Shown here piece after piece: positions 47,520 through 57,610 of a stretch of 64,000 nucleotides of DNA (within the stretch, counting starts at the first letter, position 1; the number at the start of each line of letters is the position of its first letter). The position numbers were made by a program, and so were the translations under genes. Below the pieces are notes generated by a model, which saw only the letters and a list, made by a program, of their open reading frames with translations, was not told the DNA's origin and ran no database searches. This DNA comes from Fusobacterium necrophorum subsp. necrophorum (GTDB lineage Bacteria; Fusobacteriota; Fusobacteriia; Fusobacteriales; Fusobacteriaceae), in contig NZ_CP034842.1 of NCBI RefSeq assembly GCF_004006635.1, positions 496,001 through 560,000 of the forward strand, read 5' to 3'.

Positions 47520-48473
47520 ATGAAACAATTATTTATTTCTTTAAAAGACAATAAAATTTATCTGGAAGAAAGTGATACATGTGAAATAATTTATGATGAT
47601 ATAGAGTATATTGATATTGTTGAAAATATAGAAAAATATCCTTACTTTCAAAGAATTTATTCAGAATACCATATTACAGATTATGCTATAATTAAGAATG
47701 AATTTCTCCCTCTTTTTCATTTTATAGTATTAAATAATTTAGCTAACTATATTATGGATAAGGTTTTAAATTCCGATTATGAAATATATTTTGAAAAGAA
47801 TAGGAATTTAACGAAAGAACAAACAATAAAACTTTCGGGAATTTTAAGGATAGAAGAAGTTTATAATAATCTTTTTAATATTTTATTGAATTATAATTCT
47901 GGTATGAAATCAAAAATTAAATATAAAAATAAGAATAAAACAGAGAAAAAAATATTAAAATCTAATAAAATAGAGGAGATATTTTACTATTCTTCACAAG
48001 AAAAAGAAAATTTAAAGAAAAGAGTATTAAAAGATTTAACAGAGTTTCAATATTTGGAGATAGAAAAATATAAGGAAGAAAAACACTATAATTTACCTGT
48101 GTATATTGATTATGAAGCACTAGAAAAAAAGGGAATTTTTGGTATAGAAAATTATATGAAAAATTGGGAATCAATCGCATACTTAAAAATGATTATTCAA
48201 ATTCATGATTATTTTTCAGAATACTATCATTTAGATCTAAAAAAAGGTTTACATAATGATATATTAACTACTATTTTATTTGAAATATTCAATACAGAGA
48301 TAAAACCTATTCCCAAAAGTTTAAAAAGATCAGTTGAAGTAGGAAAATCCACATCAGGAAAATGCTATTTTATTGATAAAATTGAAACCCCTGTGGCAAT
48401 TCCTGTTGATATAGCATTAATTTTACGAGGAAAGGATGTATTTTCTGTTGTAGTTAGAGTATCTAAACTATAA
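47520..48473 (+). CDS. Unknown protein upstream of the SARP regulator
   Basis: A 317-residue, very AT-rich-coded protein starting MKQLFISLKDNKIYLEES at 47520; GAGGTG lies 10 bases before. It is rich in Lys, Glu, Ile and Tyr. The middle has a basic stretch (KSKIKYKNKNKTEKKILKSN). The end (ETPVAIPVDIALILRGKDVF) is the only mildly hydrophobic part, not a clear membrane span. No domain is recognised. It forms an operon with the SARP gene 14 bases downstream and may be its sensor or partner, which is a guess. Confidence 0.45.
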   Translation: MKQLFISLKDNKIYLEESDTCEIIYDDIEYIDIVENIEKYPYFQRIYSEYHITDYAIIKNEFLPLFHFIVLNNLANYIMDKVLNSDYEIYFEKNRNLTKEQTIKLSGILRIEEVYNNLFNILLNYNSGMKSKIKYKNKNKTEKKILKSNKIEEIFYYSSQEKENLKKRVLKDLTEFQYLEIEKYKEEKHYNLPVYIDYEALEKKGIFGIENYMKNWESIAYLKMIIQIHDYFSEYYHLDLKKGLHNDILTTILFEIFNTEIKPIPKSLKRSVEVGKSTSGKCYFIDKIETPVAIPVDIALILRGKDVFSVVVRVSKL

Positions 48474-48487
48474 AATTAGGAGGCTAT

Positions 48488-51400
48488 ATGCATAATATAA
48501 TTTGTAAGTTTTTTGGATATCCTAAAATTAGGGAAGATGAAAAAGATATACATATCCCGTCAGGGAAGTTAACGGCTTTTCTTTACTATATTTTAATGAA
48601 AAAAATTGTGAGTCGTGATGAAGTAGCTGGAATGTTTTGGGCCGAATCTACTGAAGAAAATGCAAAAATTAGCTTGAGAAACGCTTTACATAAAATTAGA
48701 AAAACTTTTAAATCAGACATTATATTGTCTCCTAATAAATCTATTCTTGTTTTAAATGAAGAAATCAATATTGATATTGATGTAAAGAAATTTGAACAAG
48801 ATCCCTATAAAAATTTAGATTTATATACTGAAGATTTCTTAAAAGGATTTTATATAAAAGATGCGATAGAATTTGATTATTGGTGTACAGAATTAAATTC
48901 TTTTTATAGAGAAAGTTTTATAAAAAATTCTGAAAAGAAAATTAAAGATATGTTTGAAAACAAAAATAAGAATATAGAATCTTTAATTAGTAAATTGTTA
49001 TCAATAGATAATTTTAATGAGACAGCTTACACATATTTAATGAAATTTTACAAGATTAACAATAGATATGATAAAGTTATCAATGAATATCATCACTTAC
49101 ATAAGCTTATGAATGAAGAATTAGGAATAAATCCTTCAAAAGAAATTGAAAACATTTATAATGAGTCAATTAAATTTATAAACAGAAATAAAAATAATGA
49201 TAAAGATAAAGTTGCATTTGAATATTACTCTCGTGAATATGAATATAGTATAATACAAAAAAATTTAGATGATTTCCAAAAAGAGAGAGCTATAAAATCA
49301 GTTTTTGTTACAGGAGAATCCGGTGTAGGAAAAACGATCTTAAAAAATCATATTATCGAAAAAAATAATGAAAAATTTATTTTCTATGAAGTTTTTTGTT
49401 ATAAAATTGAAGAAAGATTTTCTTTTTCTCCATGGACGAAAATTATAAAGCTTTTAGAAAATGATTTTCAAAAAAATAATATTAAAAGACCCTATTTATG
49501 GGATCAACTTTTAAAAAATATATTTTTTGATAGTGTGAGTTCGATTCAACCATCTGTGGCTATTGTTGAAACAAAAGAAAACTTTAATATGGATTTAATT
49601 TACAGTACTCTTTCAAATGCTTTTGAATTATTGAGTTTTGCAAAGAAGATGATTATTATATTTGAAGATATTCAATGGGCAGACTTAGCAAGTATAAATT
49701 TACTAATACGATTAATATTAAATTCTAACAATCGAGTTCTATTTTTTTTAACAGAATCAAATGAAATGGGAAAAAATATAGAAAATATTTTTTTACCATT
49801 AAAAGATTTGGAAAAAATATCGATTGTTGAATTAAAACGTTTTGATAGACGTGAAGTAGAAATTATTACAAAGAAGATATTAGGAGATAAAATTACCGAG
49901 GAAGGGATTGAAGAAATTTATAAAAAATCAAAAGGAAATGCATTTTTTTTAAGAGAATACATTGAACTTTTTAAAAATAATGAAAAAAATCAAAATATTA
50001 GTTCAAAAATGTACAATATTTTAGATGAAAAATTTTCCAATTTGGAAGAGCAGGAATTAAATATTTTAAGAATGATTTCAGCATTTTATGGAGATGTATC
50101 TTTAGATCTGTTATTAAAAATTTTAGATGTCAAGGCATTTGATATTTTAAAGAGCATAAATTTATTATCCAGATTAAATATTATTGAAGAAAAAAAAGAA
50201 GATACCGGAATTATTCTTAGATTCACTTATTCAGCTTTTAAAGATTATATTTATAGCAAGTTAAGTGAATCTTCTAAGCAAATCTTAAATAAAGAGATTG
50301 CTAAAATTTTAAAAATAGAACTTTCAAACAATACAAAAGACATCACTATTTACAATAAACTTAGATATCATTATAAAGAGGCAAAAGAAGAAATAGAAAC
50401 ATTGAAGTACGATGTTCATATATTAAATTATTATTTAAATTTCAATCATGAAATTTATCCCAATTTAGATGATTATGATTTAACAAAACAAGTAAAACTA
50501 CAAATAACAAATGAAAAAGTTTTAAATTGGATTTATGAAATAGAAAAAACTTTACTATATATTAAAAATTCCAAGAAGAAAGAGCAAAATATAAAGGATA
50601 TTATGAGTATAGAACTTTTATTTTTATATTGTAAAGGAAGGTATTTAGTAAGAATTGGCAGTTATTCAGAAGGAGTAAGTGTTATAAATAGAGTGATTCG
50701 TTATTCTCGAGAGAGTCAAGAACAAAATATGGAAATAGCCGGATATAAGCAAATGATTATTTATGGAATTCAAATCAACAACTCTAAAATCATGTTACAT
50801 AATATTATAAAAGGAATTAAAGTTGCAAAAATTTCTAATAAAATTTCTGATATGGGAGTATTTTACCGATTATACGGGGTTTATTATTTAATGATTGGAG
50901 AAACGAAATCGGCAGAAGCGTTATTTAATAAATCAATTTCTATTTTCTTAGCCTTAGAAAAAATAGAAAGTAAAAATTCAATTAGTATTGCAGCAAATTA
51001 TAATTATATTGGAGAAATTCGAAAATCAGAAGGACGGTATCATGATGCCTTAGAATATTTTAATAGTGCTATTGATTTATGCAAAAAAAGTGAAGCGACC
51101 TGCTTATCTATTTTTTATATTAATGCAGGAAAAACCAATTTTTTAATAGGAAATTATATAGAAATGAAAAAATACTTTTTATTAGCGGAAGAAATTGTTA
51201 TGAAGTTCGATTCTTATTGGAGAGTCGCTGTTTTAGATTCTTTTCTTTCTCTGATTTATTTTATAGAAAGAGATTACTTGACTTCTCTTCAATATTTAAA
51301 AGATGCTATTTCGGAAAGAAATATTATTAATAATTCAAGAGATATCGGCATTATTTATTTCGTAGAGGCAATTATATCAGATAAAATAAAAAATGAGGTA

Positions 51401-51535
51401 GATCCTAATTCGCAAAAAATAAAAGAATTTCTGACAGAAAACTCAAAATCTTATTATTATAATGCTATAAAATATCTGGACTATGTGAGGGATCAAGCAG
51501 AGATAAAATATTTAAGAGAGAATTTTATAGATTAA
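48488..51535 (+). CDS. Large SARP-family regulator with AAA ATPase and TPR-like region
   Basis: A 1,015-residue regulator. Residues 1-100 form a winged-helix DNA-binding part (SGKLTAFLYYILMKKIVSRD, SLRNALHKIRKTF) and 105-235 a bacterial transcriptional activator domain (YLMKFYKINNRYDKVINEYH, LHKLMNEELGINPSKEIENI). Residues 270-500 are an AAA ATPase with GESGVGKTILK (Walker A, near 277) and IIIFEDIQWADLASINLL (Walker B). The C-terminal half has TPR-like repeats (IGEIRKSEGRYHDALEYFNS). This SARP/LAL layout is best known from actinomycetes. It probably activates the hut genes that follow. The GlmL gene lies 13 bases downstream. Confidence 0.88.
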   Translation: MHNIICKFFGYPKIREDEKDIHIPSGKLTAFLYYILMKKIVSRDEVAGMFWAESTEENAKISLRNALHKIRKTFKSDIILSPNKSILVLNEEINIDIDVKKFEQDPYKNLDLYTEDFLKGFYIKDAIEFDYWCTELNSFYRESFIKNSEKKIKDMFENKNKNIESLISKLLSIDNFNETAYTYLMKFYKINNRYDKVINEYHHLHKLMNEELGINPSKEIENIYNESIKFINRNKNNDKDKVAFEYYSREYEYSIIQKNLDDFQKERAIKSVFVTGESGVGKTILKNHIIEKNNEKFIFYEVFCYKIEERFSFSPWTKIIKLLENDFQKNNIKRPYLWDQLLKNIFFDSVSSIQPSVAIVETKENFNMDLIYSTLSNAFELLSFAKKMIIIFEDIQWADLASINLLIRLILNSNNRVLFFLTESNEMGKNIENIFLPLKDLEKISIVELKRFDRREVEIITKKILGDKITEEGIEEIYKKSKGNAFFLREYIELFKNNEKNQNISSKMYNILDEKFSNLEEQELNILRMISAFYGDVSLDLLLKILDVKAFDILKSINLLSRLNIIEEKKEDTGIILRFTYSAFKDYIYSKLSESSKQILNKEIAKILKIELSNNTKDITIYNKLRYHYKEAKEEIETLKYDVHILNYYLNFNHEIYPNLDDYDLTKQVKLQITNEKVLNWIYEIEKTLLYIKNSKKKEQNIKDIMSIELLFLYCKGRYLVRIGSYSEGVSVINRVIRYSRESQEQNMEIAGYKQMIIYGIQINNSKIMLHNIIKGIKVAKISNKISDMGVFYRLYGVYYLMIGETKSAEALFNKSISIFLALEKIESKNSISIAANYNYIGEIRKSEGRYHDALEYFNSAIDLCKKSEATCLSIFYINAGKTNFLIGNYIEMKKYFLLAEEIVMKFDSYWRVAVLDSFLSLIYFIERDYLTSLQYLKDAISERNIINNSRDIGIIYFVEAIISDKIKNEVDPNSQKIKEFLTENSKSYYYNAIKYLDYVRDQAEIKYLRENFID

Positions 51536-51548
51536 AAAAGGAGAAACT

Positions 51549-52928
51549 ATGAATGCTTACATTCTTATTGATTTTGGTAGTACTTATACAAAATTAACGC
51601 TTATAGATGCAGATAATAGATGTTTATTGGCGACAACAAATGCGAATACAACAGTGGATACTAATATAAAAATTGGATATGAAAATGCATTAAAAAAAAT
51701 GAAAGAAAAAATAGATTTTAGTCAAATTAATATCTTAGATATCTTGGCATGTTCATCTGCTGCAGGAGGGTTAAAAATGGTAGCAATTGGTATCACTCCC
51801 AATTATACAGTAGAGGCAGCAAAAAAATCCATTTTAGGAGCAGGGGCTAGATTATTAAAAAGTTATAGCTATTTTTTAAAGGAAAAAGATCTTTTAGAAA
51901 TATCAAGTTTAAGACCAGATATCATTTTATTAACAGGAGGAGCAGAAAATGGCAATACAAAATATATTCTTCATAATGCTATGATGTTAACAAAATTAGA
52001 TAGAAAAATTCCAATTGTTGTTGCTGGAAATAGTGGAGTAAATAAGGAAATATCTGAAATATTTTTAAACTCAAAAAAAGAATTTCAAGTGACAGAAAAT
52101 ATAATGCCCGATGTCAATATGATAAATCCTGAGCCTGCAAGAGAAGTAATTCGAAAAATTTTTATGAAACAAATTATTCATGCAAAAGGAATGGAAGAAG
52201 TGGAAAAAGAAATTCATAAAATTTTAATGCCTACTCCAAGTGCTGTATTGAAATCAGCTAAATTATTAGCAGAGGGAACGGAAAAATATCAAGGCTGGGG
52301 AGATGTGATGGTAATAGATATTGGAGGGGCAACAACAGATGTTCATACGATATCGGATCCTCATAAAGATTGTAATTTGCTATTAGAAGGTTTAATAGAT
52401 CCATATATAAAAAGAACAGTTGAGGGAGATCTGGGTATGAGATATTCTGCTATTAGTTTATATGAGAATATAGGAGAAGAAAATTTTATGAAATATAAAG
52501 GAGATTTGAAACATATTAAAGAAAAATGTGAAATAAGACATCAAAACACAACTATTATATTCGATGAAGAAGAAGAGATCCAATTTGATGAGATTATGGC
52601 GAAAAATTGTGTTCTTTTTTCCAGTCAAAGACATGTAGGTAAATTGCGTTCTAGTTATATTAATGGAAGGAAAGTTTTATTACAATCCGGAAAAGATTTG
52701 AGAAAAATAAAGTATATAATTGGTACTGGTGGTGTACTTACAAATGGCAAACATCCTTACGAAATATTAAAAGAATGTATCAGTAAAGAAAAGATGGATT
52801 TATTACCTCGAAATCCCAGATTTTTTATAGATGAAAAATATATTATGTCTTCTATGGGAATATTGAGTATGAAAAATCCTGATCTTGCTTTTGAAATATT
52901 AACGAATACATTAAAAAATATAGGATAA
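51549..52928 (+). CDS. glmL: GlmL/MutL-family ATPase (glutamate mutase reactivator-like)
   Basis: A 459-residue protein of the acetate/sugar kinase fold. AYILIDFGSTYTKLTLID is the phosphate-1 loop, then GGAENGNTKYILHNAMML and MVIDIGGATTDVHTISDP, and ends with YIMSSMGILSMKNPDLAF. These match GlmL (MutL), which is usually found with glutamate mutase genes glmS and glmE. No glmS or glmE is present here; instead the gene lies between the SARP gene and hutU. It may service a mutase encoded elsewhere, or act differently in histidine-derived glutamate use. GGAGAAAC lies before the start. Confidence 0.85.
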   Translation: MNAYILIDFGSTYTKLTLIDADNRCLLATTNANTTVDTNIKIGYENALKKMKEKIDFSQINILDILACSSAAGGLKMVAIGITPNYTVEAAKKSILGAGARLLKSYSYFLKEKDLLEISSLRPDIILLTGGAENGNTKYILHNAMMLTKLDRKIPIVVAGNSGVNKEISEIFLNSKKEFQVTENIMPDVNMINPEPAREVIRKIFMKQIIHAKGMEEVEKEIHKILMPTPSAVLKSAKLLAEGTEKYQGWGDVMVIDIGGATTDVHTISDPHKDCNLLLEGLIDPYIKRTVEGDLGMRYSAISLYENIGEENFMKYKGDLKHIKEKCEIRHQNTTIIFDEEEEIQFDEIMAKNCVLFSSQRHVGKLRSSYINGRKVLLQSGKDLRKIKYIIGTGGVLTNGKHPYEILKECISKEKMDLLPRNPRFFIDEKYIMSSMGILSMKNPDLAFEILTNTLKNIG

Positions 52929-53020
52929 ATTTAACAAGGCGAATGATAGATTAAATTAAAAAAATGGACTAAATAAGGTGCATTTTTTTATTTAAAATAA
53001 AAAGTAAAAATTATAAAATA

Positions 53021-53061
53021 ATTTAATTTTAAACGTTATGTTAACGCTCCATATATATAAT
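53021..53061 (+). promoter_or_regulatory. hut promoter region with TTAACG site
   Basis: TATAAT is at 53056-53061. The -35 position (about 53033-53038) has no TTGACA; instead the segment AAACGTTATGTTAACG (53031-53046) contains TTAACG and its inverse CGTTA. This suggests an activator-dependent promoter recognised by the same regulator as the TTAACGAAA sites at 47458. Leader length before hutU is about 55 bases. Confidence 0.5.
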
Positions 53062-53122
53062 TACGGTATAAAAAAGAAACATAAAATATTTCAAATAGCA
53101 AATGTCTAAGGAGGTAGTAAAT

Positions 53123-54877
53123 ATGAACGGTGAAAAAGGATTATATTACAGAGAAAATCTGGAAATTCTTTATGAAGTAAAGGCTCAAGGTGGAGGTCTT
53201 AAAGACACAGATACTCTAAGATGTAAAGGATGGAGACAAGAGACTATTCTTAGAATGTTGGAATTCAATATGGAAAATGCTGAAATTCCTGAATTATTAG
53301 TTATCTATGGTGGAAATGGAAAATGTGCAAGAAACTGGGAGTCATATTGGGCAATTGTTGATTCGTTAAAAAATTTAGAAGATGACGAAACCTTGGTAGT
53401 GCAATCAGGAATGCCAGTAGCAATTTTTAAGACTCATAAAGAAGCTCCAGTAGTCGTTATGGCAACAACTAATATTATGAGAGCTACTTGGGAAAGATTT
53501 TATGATTTACAAGATAAAAACCTTACAATTTTTGCTCAATACACAGCAGCTCCTTGGGAATATATTGGAACGCAAGGTGTTATTGAAGGGACATTTGAAA
53601 CTTTATCAGCAATTGCAATGAAGAGATTTAAGGATGATTTAACTGGTAAAATTTATATGACTGCCGGAGCAGGAGGGATGGGAGCAAATCAAACTTGGGC
53701 CATGAAAATGCATGGCGGAGTATGTATTGTAGTAGATGCAAATAGAAAAACTTTAGAAAAAAGAATTGAAAAAGATTATCTTGATTTAATTGCGGATTCC
53801 CTGGAAGAAGCTATTGAAATTGCTACTGAAAATGCAAAAAATAAAAAACCTATTTCTGTTGGAATTGTAGGAAACGCAGCAGATATTTATGAAAAAGTAT
53901 TAGCTAGCAAATTTAGACCTGATATTTGTTCAGAAATGTGTCCATGTCACGATCCTATTTCATATATTCCAGATGGATATACTCCAGAAGAGGCAGATCA
54001 ATTAAGAATTGAAGATAGAGAAAAGTATTTAGAATTAGCAAGAACTACAATGAAAAGACAATTGGCAGCTATGGTTGCATTAAAAGCAGAAGGAGTCGAA
54101 GTTTTTGAATATGGGACTTCTATTAGAAAAGAATGTATGGATGCTGGTTTCCCTAGAGCTGAAGCTATGAAAATTAATGGATTTGTATCTGAATATATTA
54201 GACCTTTATTTTGTGAAGGAAGAGGACCATTCAGATGGACTTGTTTATCCAGAGATCCCGAAGATTTAAAAGTATCTGACGACATTGCATTGGAAATTTG
54301 TAAAGGAGATAAACTAGTAGAAAGATGGATTACATTGGCAAGAAAAAATTTACCAATTGAAGGAATGCCAGCAAGAGTTTGCTATATGGGATTTGGAGAA
54401 AGAAAAAGATTCGGACTTGCTATTAATCAAGCGATTAAAGATGGAAGAATTAAAGGAACCGTTGCATTTTCAAGAGATAATTTAGATTCAGGGTCAATTG
54501 TTAACCCTACATTTGAATCAGAAAACATGCCGGATGGTGGAGATTATATTTCTGACTGGCCATATTTGAATGCTCTTCTTAATTGTGCAGGGGGTTGTGA
54601 TTTAATTGCTATCCAACAAAACTATTCAATGGGTGAGGCAGTTCATACTGGAGTAACTATGATAGCAGATGGAACAGAAGAAGCAGATCGGAGATTAGCG
54701 GTAACATTAACAGTCGATTCTGGAATTGGAGTTGTTCGTCATGCTCAATCTGGATATCAATCTGCAAAGGATGTAGCGAATGGAAAAGGCAAGTTTACAA
54801 GCGATTCTATTAAGATTCCTTTATGGTGGGAAGCTGCTGAAAAAGTAACCTTTGGACCTAAGGGTATGTATAGATAA
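53123..54877 (+). CDS. hutU: Urocanate hydratase
   Basis: A 584-residue enzyme from ATG 53123, eight bases after AAGGAGG; an in-frame ATG at 53102 precedes the ribosome site and is rejected. It converts urocanate to imidazolonepropionate using tightly bound NAD+. Hallmarks are VIYGGNGKCARNWESYW, YMTAGAGGMGANQTWAMKMH (NAD-binding region), the catalytic-type Cys 374 in GRGPFRWTCLSRDPEDL, and GTVAFSRDNLDSGSIVNPT. It lies first in the hut operon, separated from the transporters by an attenuator-like hairpin. Confidence 0.93.
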   Translation: MNGEKGLYYRENLEILYEVKAQGGGLKDTDTLRCKGWRQETILRMLEFNMENAEIPELLVIYGGNGKCARNWESYWAIVDSLKNLEDDETLVVQSGMPVAIFKTHKEAPVVVMATTNIMRATWERFYDLQDKNLTIFAQYTAAPWEYIGTQGVIEGTFETLSAIAMKRFKDDLTGKIYMTAGAGGMGANQTWAMKMHGGVCIVVDANRKTLEKRIEKDYLDLIADSLEEAIEIATENAKNKKPISVGIVGNAADIYEKVLASKFRPDICSEMCPCHDPISYIPDGYTPEEADQLRIEDREKYLELARTTMKRQLAAMVALKAEGVEVFEYGTSIRKECMDAGFPRAEAMKINGFVSEYIRPLFCEGRGPFRWTCLSRDPEDLKVSDDIALEICKGDKLVERWITLARKNLPIEGMPARVCYMGFGERKRFGLAINQAIKDGRIKGTVAFSRDNLDSGSIVNPTFESENMPDGGDYISDWPYLNALLNCAGGCDLIAIQQNYSMGEAVHTGVTMIADGTEEADRRLAVTLTVDSGIGVVRHAQSGYQSAKDVANGKGKFTSDSIKIPLWWEAAEKVTFGPKGMYR

Positions 54878-54908
54878 TAATATACTTAAGAATTGAAGAA
54901 TAGTTTGA

Positions 54909-54948
54909 TGTGATGTGGAATAGTGGGCTATTTTACATCACATTTTCT
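54909..54948 (+). terminator. Attenuator-like hairpin after hutU
   Basis: TGTGATGTGGAATAG (54909-54923) pairs with CTATTTTACATCACA (54928-54942) with only G-T irregularities, around TGGG, followed by TTTTC. It probably lowers transcription of the transporters relative to hutU, or stabilises the hutU mRNA end. Confidence 0.65.
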
Positions 54949-54970
54949 ATATATAAGTGAGGTGAGGGAA

Positions 54971-56260
54971 TTGAATAAAAAAAAGGCAATTATTTTATTT
55001 TTTATATATAGTTTAATTGGAATTTTTATGTTTTTTGTTCCTATCAAAATTGGAGTTAGAAAAACAATTCCTATTGACCATTTAGTAAAAGCTATACTTA
55101 AAATTAAATATTTAGGTTCTGTTTATGGTTTAATAATTATCACAGTAGGACTTATACTGCCTTTTTATTCGAAAACGTGGAATAAATCTAAAATGAATCT
55201 GATAATGACTGTATTCAATATCAGTGGTTTTATATTTACTATAATGAGTATATTTAAAATAGGACCTCAACTTATAATACAGGATACAATGGCTCCTTAT
55301 GTATTGGAGAAAGTTGTAATACCAGTGATTCTTATAGTTCCAGTGGGATCTATTTTTCTTGCATTTCTAATTTCTTATGGCTTGATGGAAGGAATAGGAG
55401 TGTTAATGGAGCCAGTAATGAAACCTGTTTTTAGAACTCCTGGAAAATCAGCTCTTGATGCAGTAACCTCTTTTGTAGGAAGTTATTCTTTGGCATTATT
55501 AGTGACAAATAGAGTTTATAGAGAAAATAAGTATACTGCTAGAGAAGCTGCAATTATTGCAACAGGATTTTCAACAGTATCTGCAACATTTATGATAATA
55601 ACGGTGAATACTTTAGGTTTGATGGAATATTGGACAATCTATTTTTGGGTATGTTTGGTTGTTACATTTGTCGTAACTGCAATTACAGCGAGATTATATC
55701 CGCTGTCAAGAATGCCAAATACATATTTTGATAGTAATCATGTCCTCGTTGAAACAAAGAATGTAGAAAAAAGAAATATATTTAAAAAGGCTTGGGAAGA
55801 AAGTATTCACAATTTTATGAAGTCAGAAACAGTTATAAATAATACAATCTCTAATTTAAAAGATGGAATAAGACTAGCTATAAATATAGGTGCAGTTATA
55901 ATGTCAGTAGGAGTAATTTCATTACTTTTAGCTCAATATACTAAAATTTTTGATTATATGGGATATTTATTTTATCCTATTACTTCAATTTTAGGTTTTG
56001 ATTCTCCTTTCCTAATGGCAAAGGCATCAACAATAACTTTGGCTGATATGTCTGCAATCATATCAATGGAAGAAACCTTCCAAACAAAATTTGTTATTGC
56101 TGTGATATGTATATCCGAAATTTTATTTTTTTCAGCTTCCATTCCGTGTATCCTAGCAACTGATATACCTATTAAAGTTAGAGATATGATAATAATATGG
56201 TTCGAAAGAGTTCTATTATCCTTAATTTTATCAGTATTTATTGTTAAAATTTTATTTTAG
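54971..56260 (+). CDS. YjiH-type membrane transporter with nucleoside-recognition-like domains
   Basis: From TTG 54971, after GAGGTGAGG, it has 429 residues; an upstream in-frame start at 54923 lies inside the attenuator hairpin. About ten membrane spans are visible, such as AIILFFIYSLIGIFMFFVPI, YGLIIITVGLILPF and LINIGAVIMSVGVISLLL-like segments. The pattern GYLFYPITSILGF and ADMSAIISMEETF matches the YjiH/nucleoside recognition (Gate) family. Its position inside the hut operon suggests uptake of histidine or urocanate or export of a product, which is inferred from context only. Confidence 0.78.
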   Translation: MNKKKAIILFFIYSLIGIFMFFVPIKIGVRKTIPIDHLVKAILKIKYLGSVYGLIIITVGLILPFYSKTWNKSKMNLIMTVFNISGFIFTIMSIFKIGPQLIIQDTMAPYVLEKVVIPVILIVPVGSIFLAFLISYGLMEGIGVLMEPVMKPVFRTPGKSALDAVTSFVGSYSLALLVTNRVYRENKYTAREAAIIATGFSTVSATFMIITVNTLGLMEYWTIYFWVCLVVTFVVTAITARLYPLSRMPNTYFDSNHVLVETKNVEKRNIFKKAWEESIHNFMKSETVINNTISNLKDGIRLAINIGAVIMSVGVISLLLAQYTKIFDYMGYLFYPITSILGFDSPFLMAKASTITLADMSAIISMEETFQTKFVIAVICISEILFFSASIPCILATDIPIKVRDMIIIWFERVLLSLILSVFIVKILF

Positions 56261-56293
56261 TTTAAAATACATTGTTTAATAAGGAGGTAAAAT

Positions 56294-57598
56294 ATGATAC
56301 TTTTAAATCCAATTGTACTATCGGTATTCGTTCTTTCCATTCTATGTTTATTAAAACTGCCTGTATTAGGAGCTCTTTTAATAGCTGCATTGACAGCAGG
56401 ATTGGCAGGGGGAAGTTCTCTATCAGAAACAATGGTAACTTTTGTTGGAGGAATGGGCGGAAACGCCAATACTGCACTTAGTTATATATTACTGGGATCT
56501 CTTGCATATACGATTAATAAAACAGGAGCAGCAGATATTTTAGCAAGAAAAATTTCAGCTATTGTAAGAGGAAATAAATTCACTCTCTCAATAATAATCA
56601 TTTTAGTATCAGTAGCATCAGGAACAATTGTTCCTACACATATTGCATTTATTCCAATATTGATACCGCCTCTTTTAATATTAATGAATAAAATGAAAAT
56701 GGATCGTAGGATGCTAGCTGTATGTTTTGGTTATGGTTTGAAAGCACCCTATATTACGATTCCGATAGCCTATGGGGCAATATTCCAAGGAATAATAAGA
56801 GATTCCGTAAATGAAGCAGGGCTTAATGTGGATATGTCTCTTATTTGGAGATCTACTTGGATGGCAGGAATTGCTATGACAATAGGGTTGATATTTGGTT
56901 TACTGTATTATTCAAAAAATAGAGAATACAAAATGTCAGAAGATTTAGAAAATAGTAGAGAAGATGGTAGAGAAATCGTTATAGAAATGAAACATTGGAT
57001 GACATTAGTTGCAGGAATTATTGCTTTGGTTGTCCAACTTATGACAGGCTCACTACCGCTTGGAGCATTGGCAGCCTTAATCTTTATAGTCGTAACTAAA
57101 ACAGTAAAATGGAGTGAAATACAAGAAATATTTGATGGAGGAATTGGACTTATGGGATTTATAGCATTTGTAATGCTTATAGCTCCTGGATATGCAACAG
57201 TTATTAGATCAACTGGAGCTATAGAACAATTAGTAGAAGTCGCTTTTCATTTATTGGGAGGCTCTAAAATAGCAGGAGCATTTACTATGATACTACTAGG
57301 GCTTTTAATAACTATGGGAATAGGAACCTCTTTTGGAACAGTTCCAGTAATAGCAGCTATATATGTTCCATTATCACAAAAACTAGGCTTTTCTCCGGCT
57401 GCAATAGTATTTATGGTAGCAGTTGCAGCAGCTCTTGGAGATGCCGGTTCTCCAGCATCCGATACAACATTGGGGCCAACAGCTGGTCTCAATGTAGATG
57501 GACAACACGATCATATTTGGGATACTTGTATTCCACAATTTATCTGTTTTGACATTCCACTTATGATAGCGGGAGTGCTTTGGCCTTTATTTATATAG
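56294..57598 (+). CDS. NhaC-like Na+/H+ antiporter family transporter, likely histidine uptake
   Basis: A 434-residue protein with about 11 spans. Conserved parts include SYILLGSLAYTINKTGAADI, SVASGTIVPTHIAFIPILIP, YGLKAPYITIPIAYGAIFQG and GTSFGTVPVIAAIYVPLSQK, with AALGDAGSPASDTTLGPTAG near the end. These match the NhaC-like Na+/H+ antiporter family. Members located in histidine operons are thought to import histidine or related amines by sodium exchange. AAGGAGG lies before the ATG. It follows the YjiH-type gene by 33 bases. Confidence 0.8.
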   Translation: MILLNPIVLSVFVLSILCLLKLPVLGALLIAALTAGLAGGSSLSETMVTFVGGMGGNANTALSYILLGSLAYTINKTGAADILARKISAIVRGNKFTLSIIIILVSVASGTIVPTHIAFIPILIPPLLILMNKMKMDRRMLAVCFGYGLKAPYITIPIAYGAIFQGIIRDSVNEAGLNVDMSLIWRSTWMAGIAMTIGLIFGLLYYSKNREYKMSEDLENSREDGREIVIEMKHWMTLVAGIIALVVQLMTGSLPLGALAALIFIVVTKTVKWSEIQEIFDGGIGLMGFIAFVMLIAPGYATVIRSTGAIEQLVEVAFHLLGGSKIAGAFTMILLGLLITMGIGTSFGTVPVIAAIYVPLSQKLGFSPAAIVFMVAVAAALGDAGSPASDTTLGPTAGLNVDGQHDHIWDTCIPQFICFDIPLMIAGVLWPLFI

Positions 57599-57610
57599 TG
57601 AGGAGAAAAT

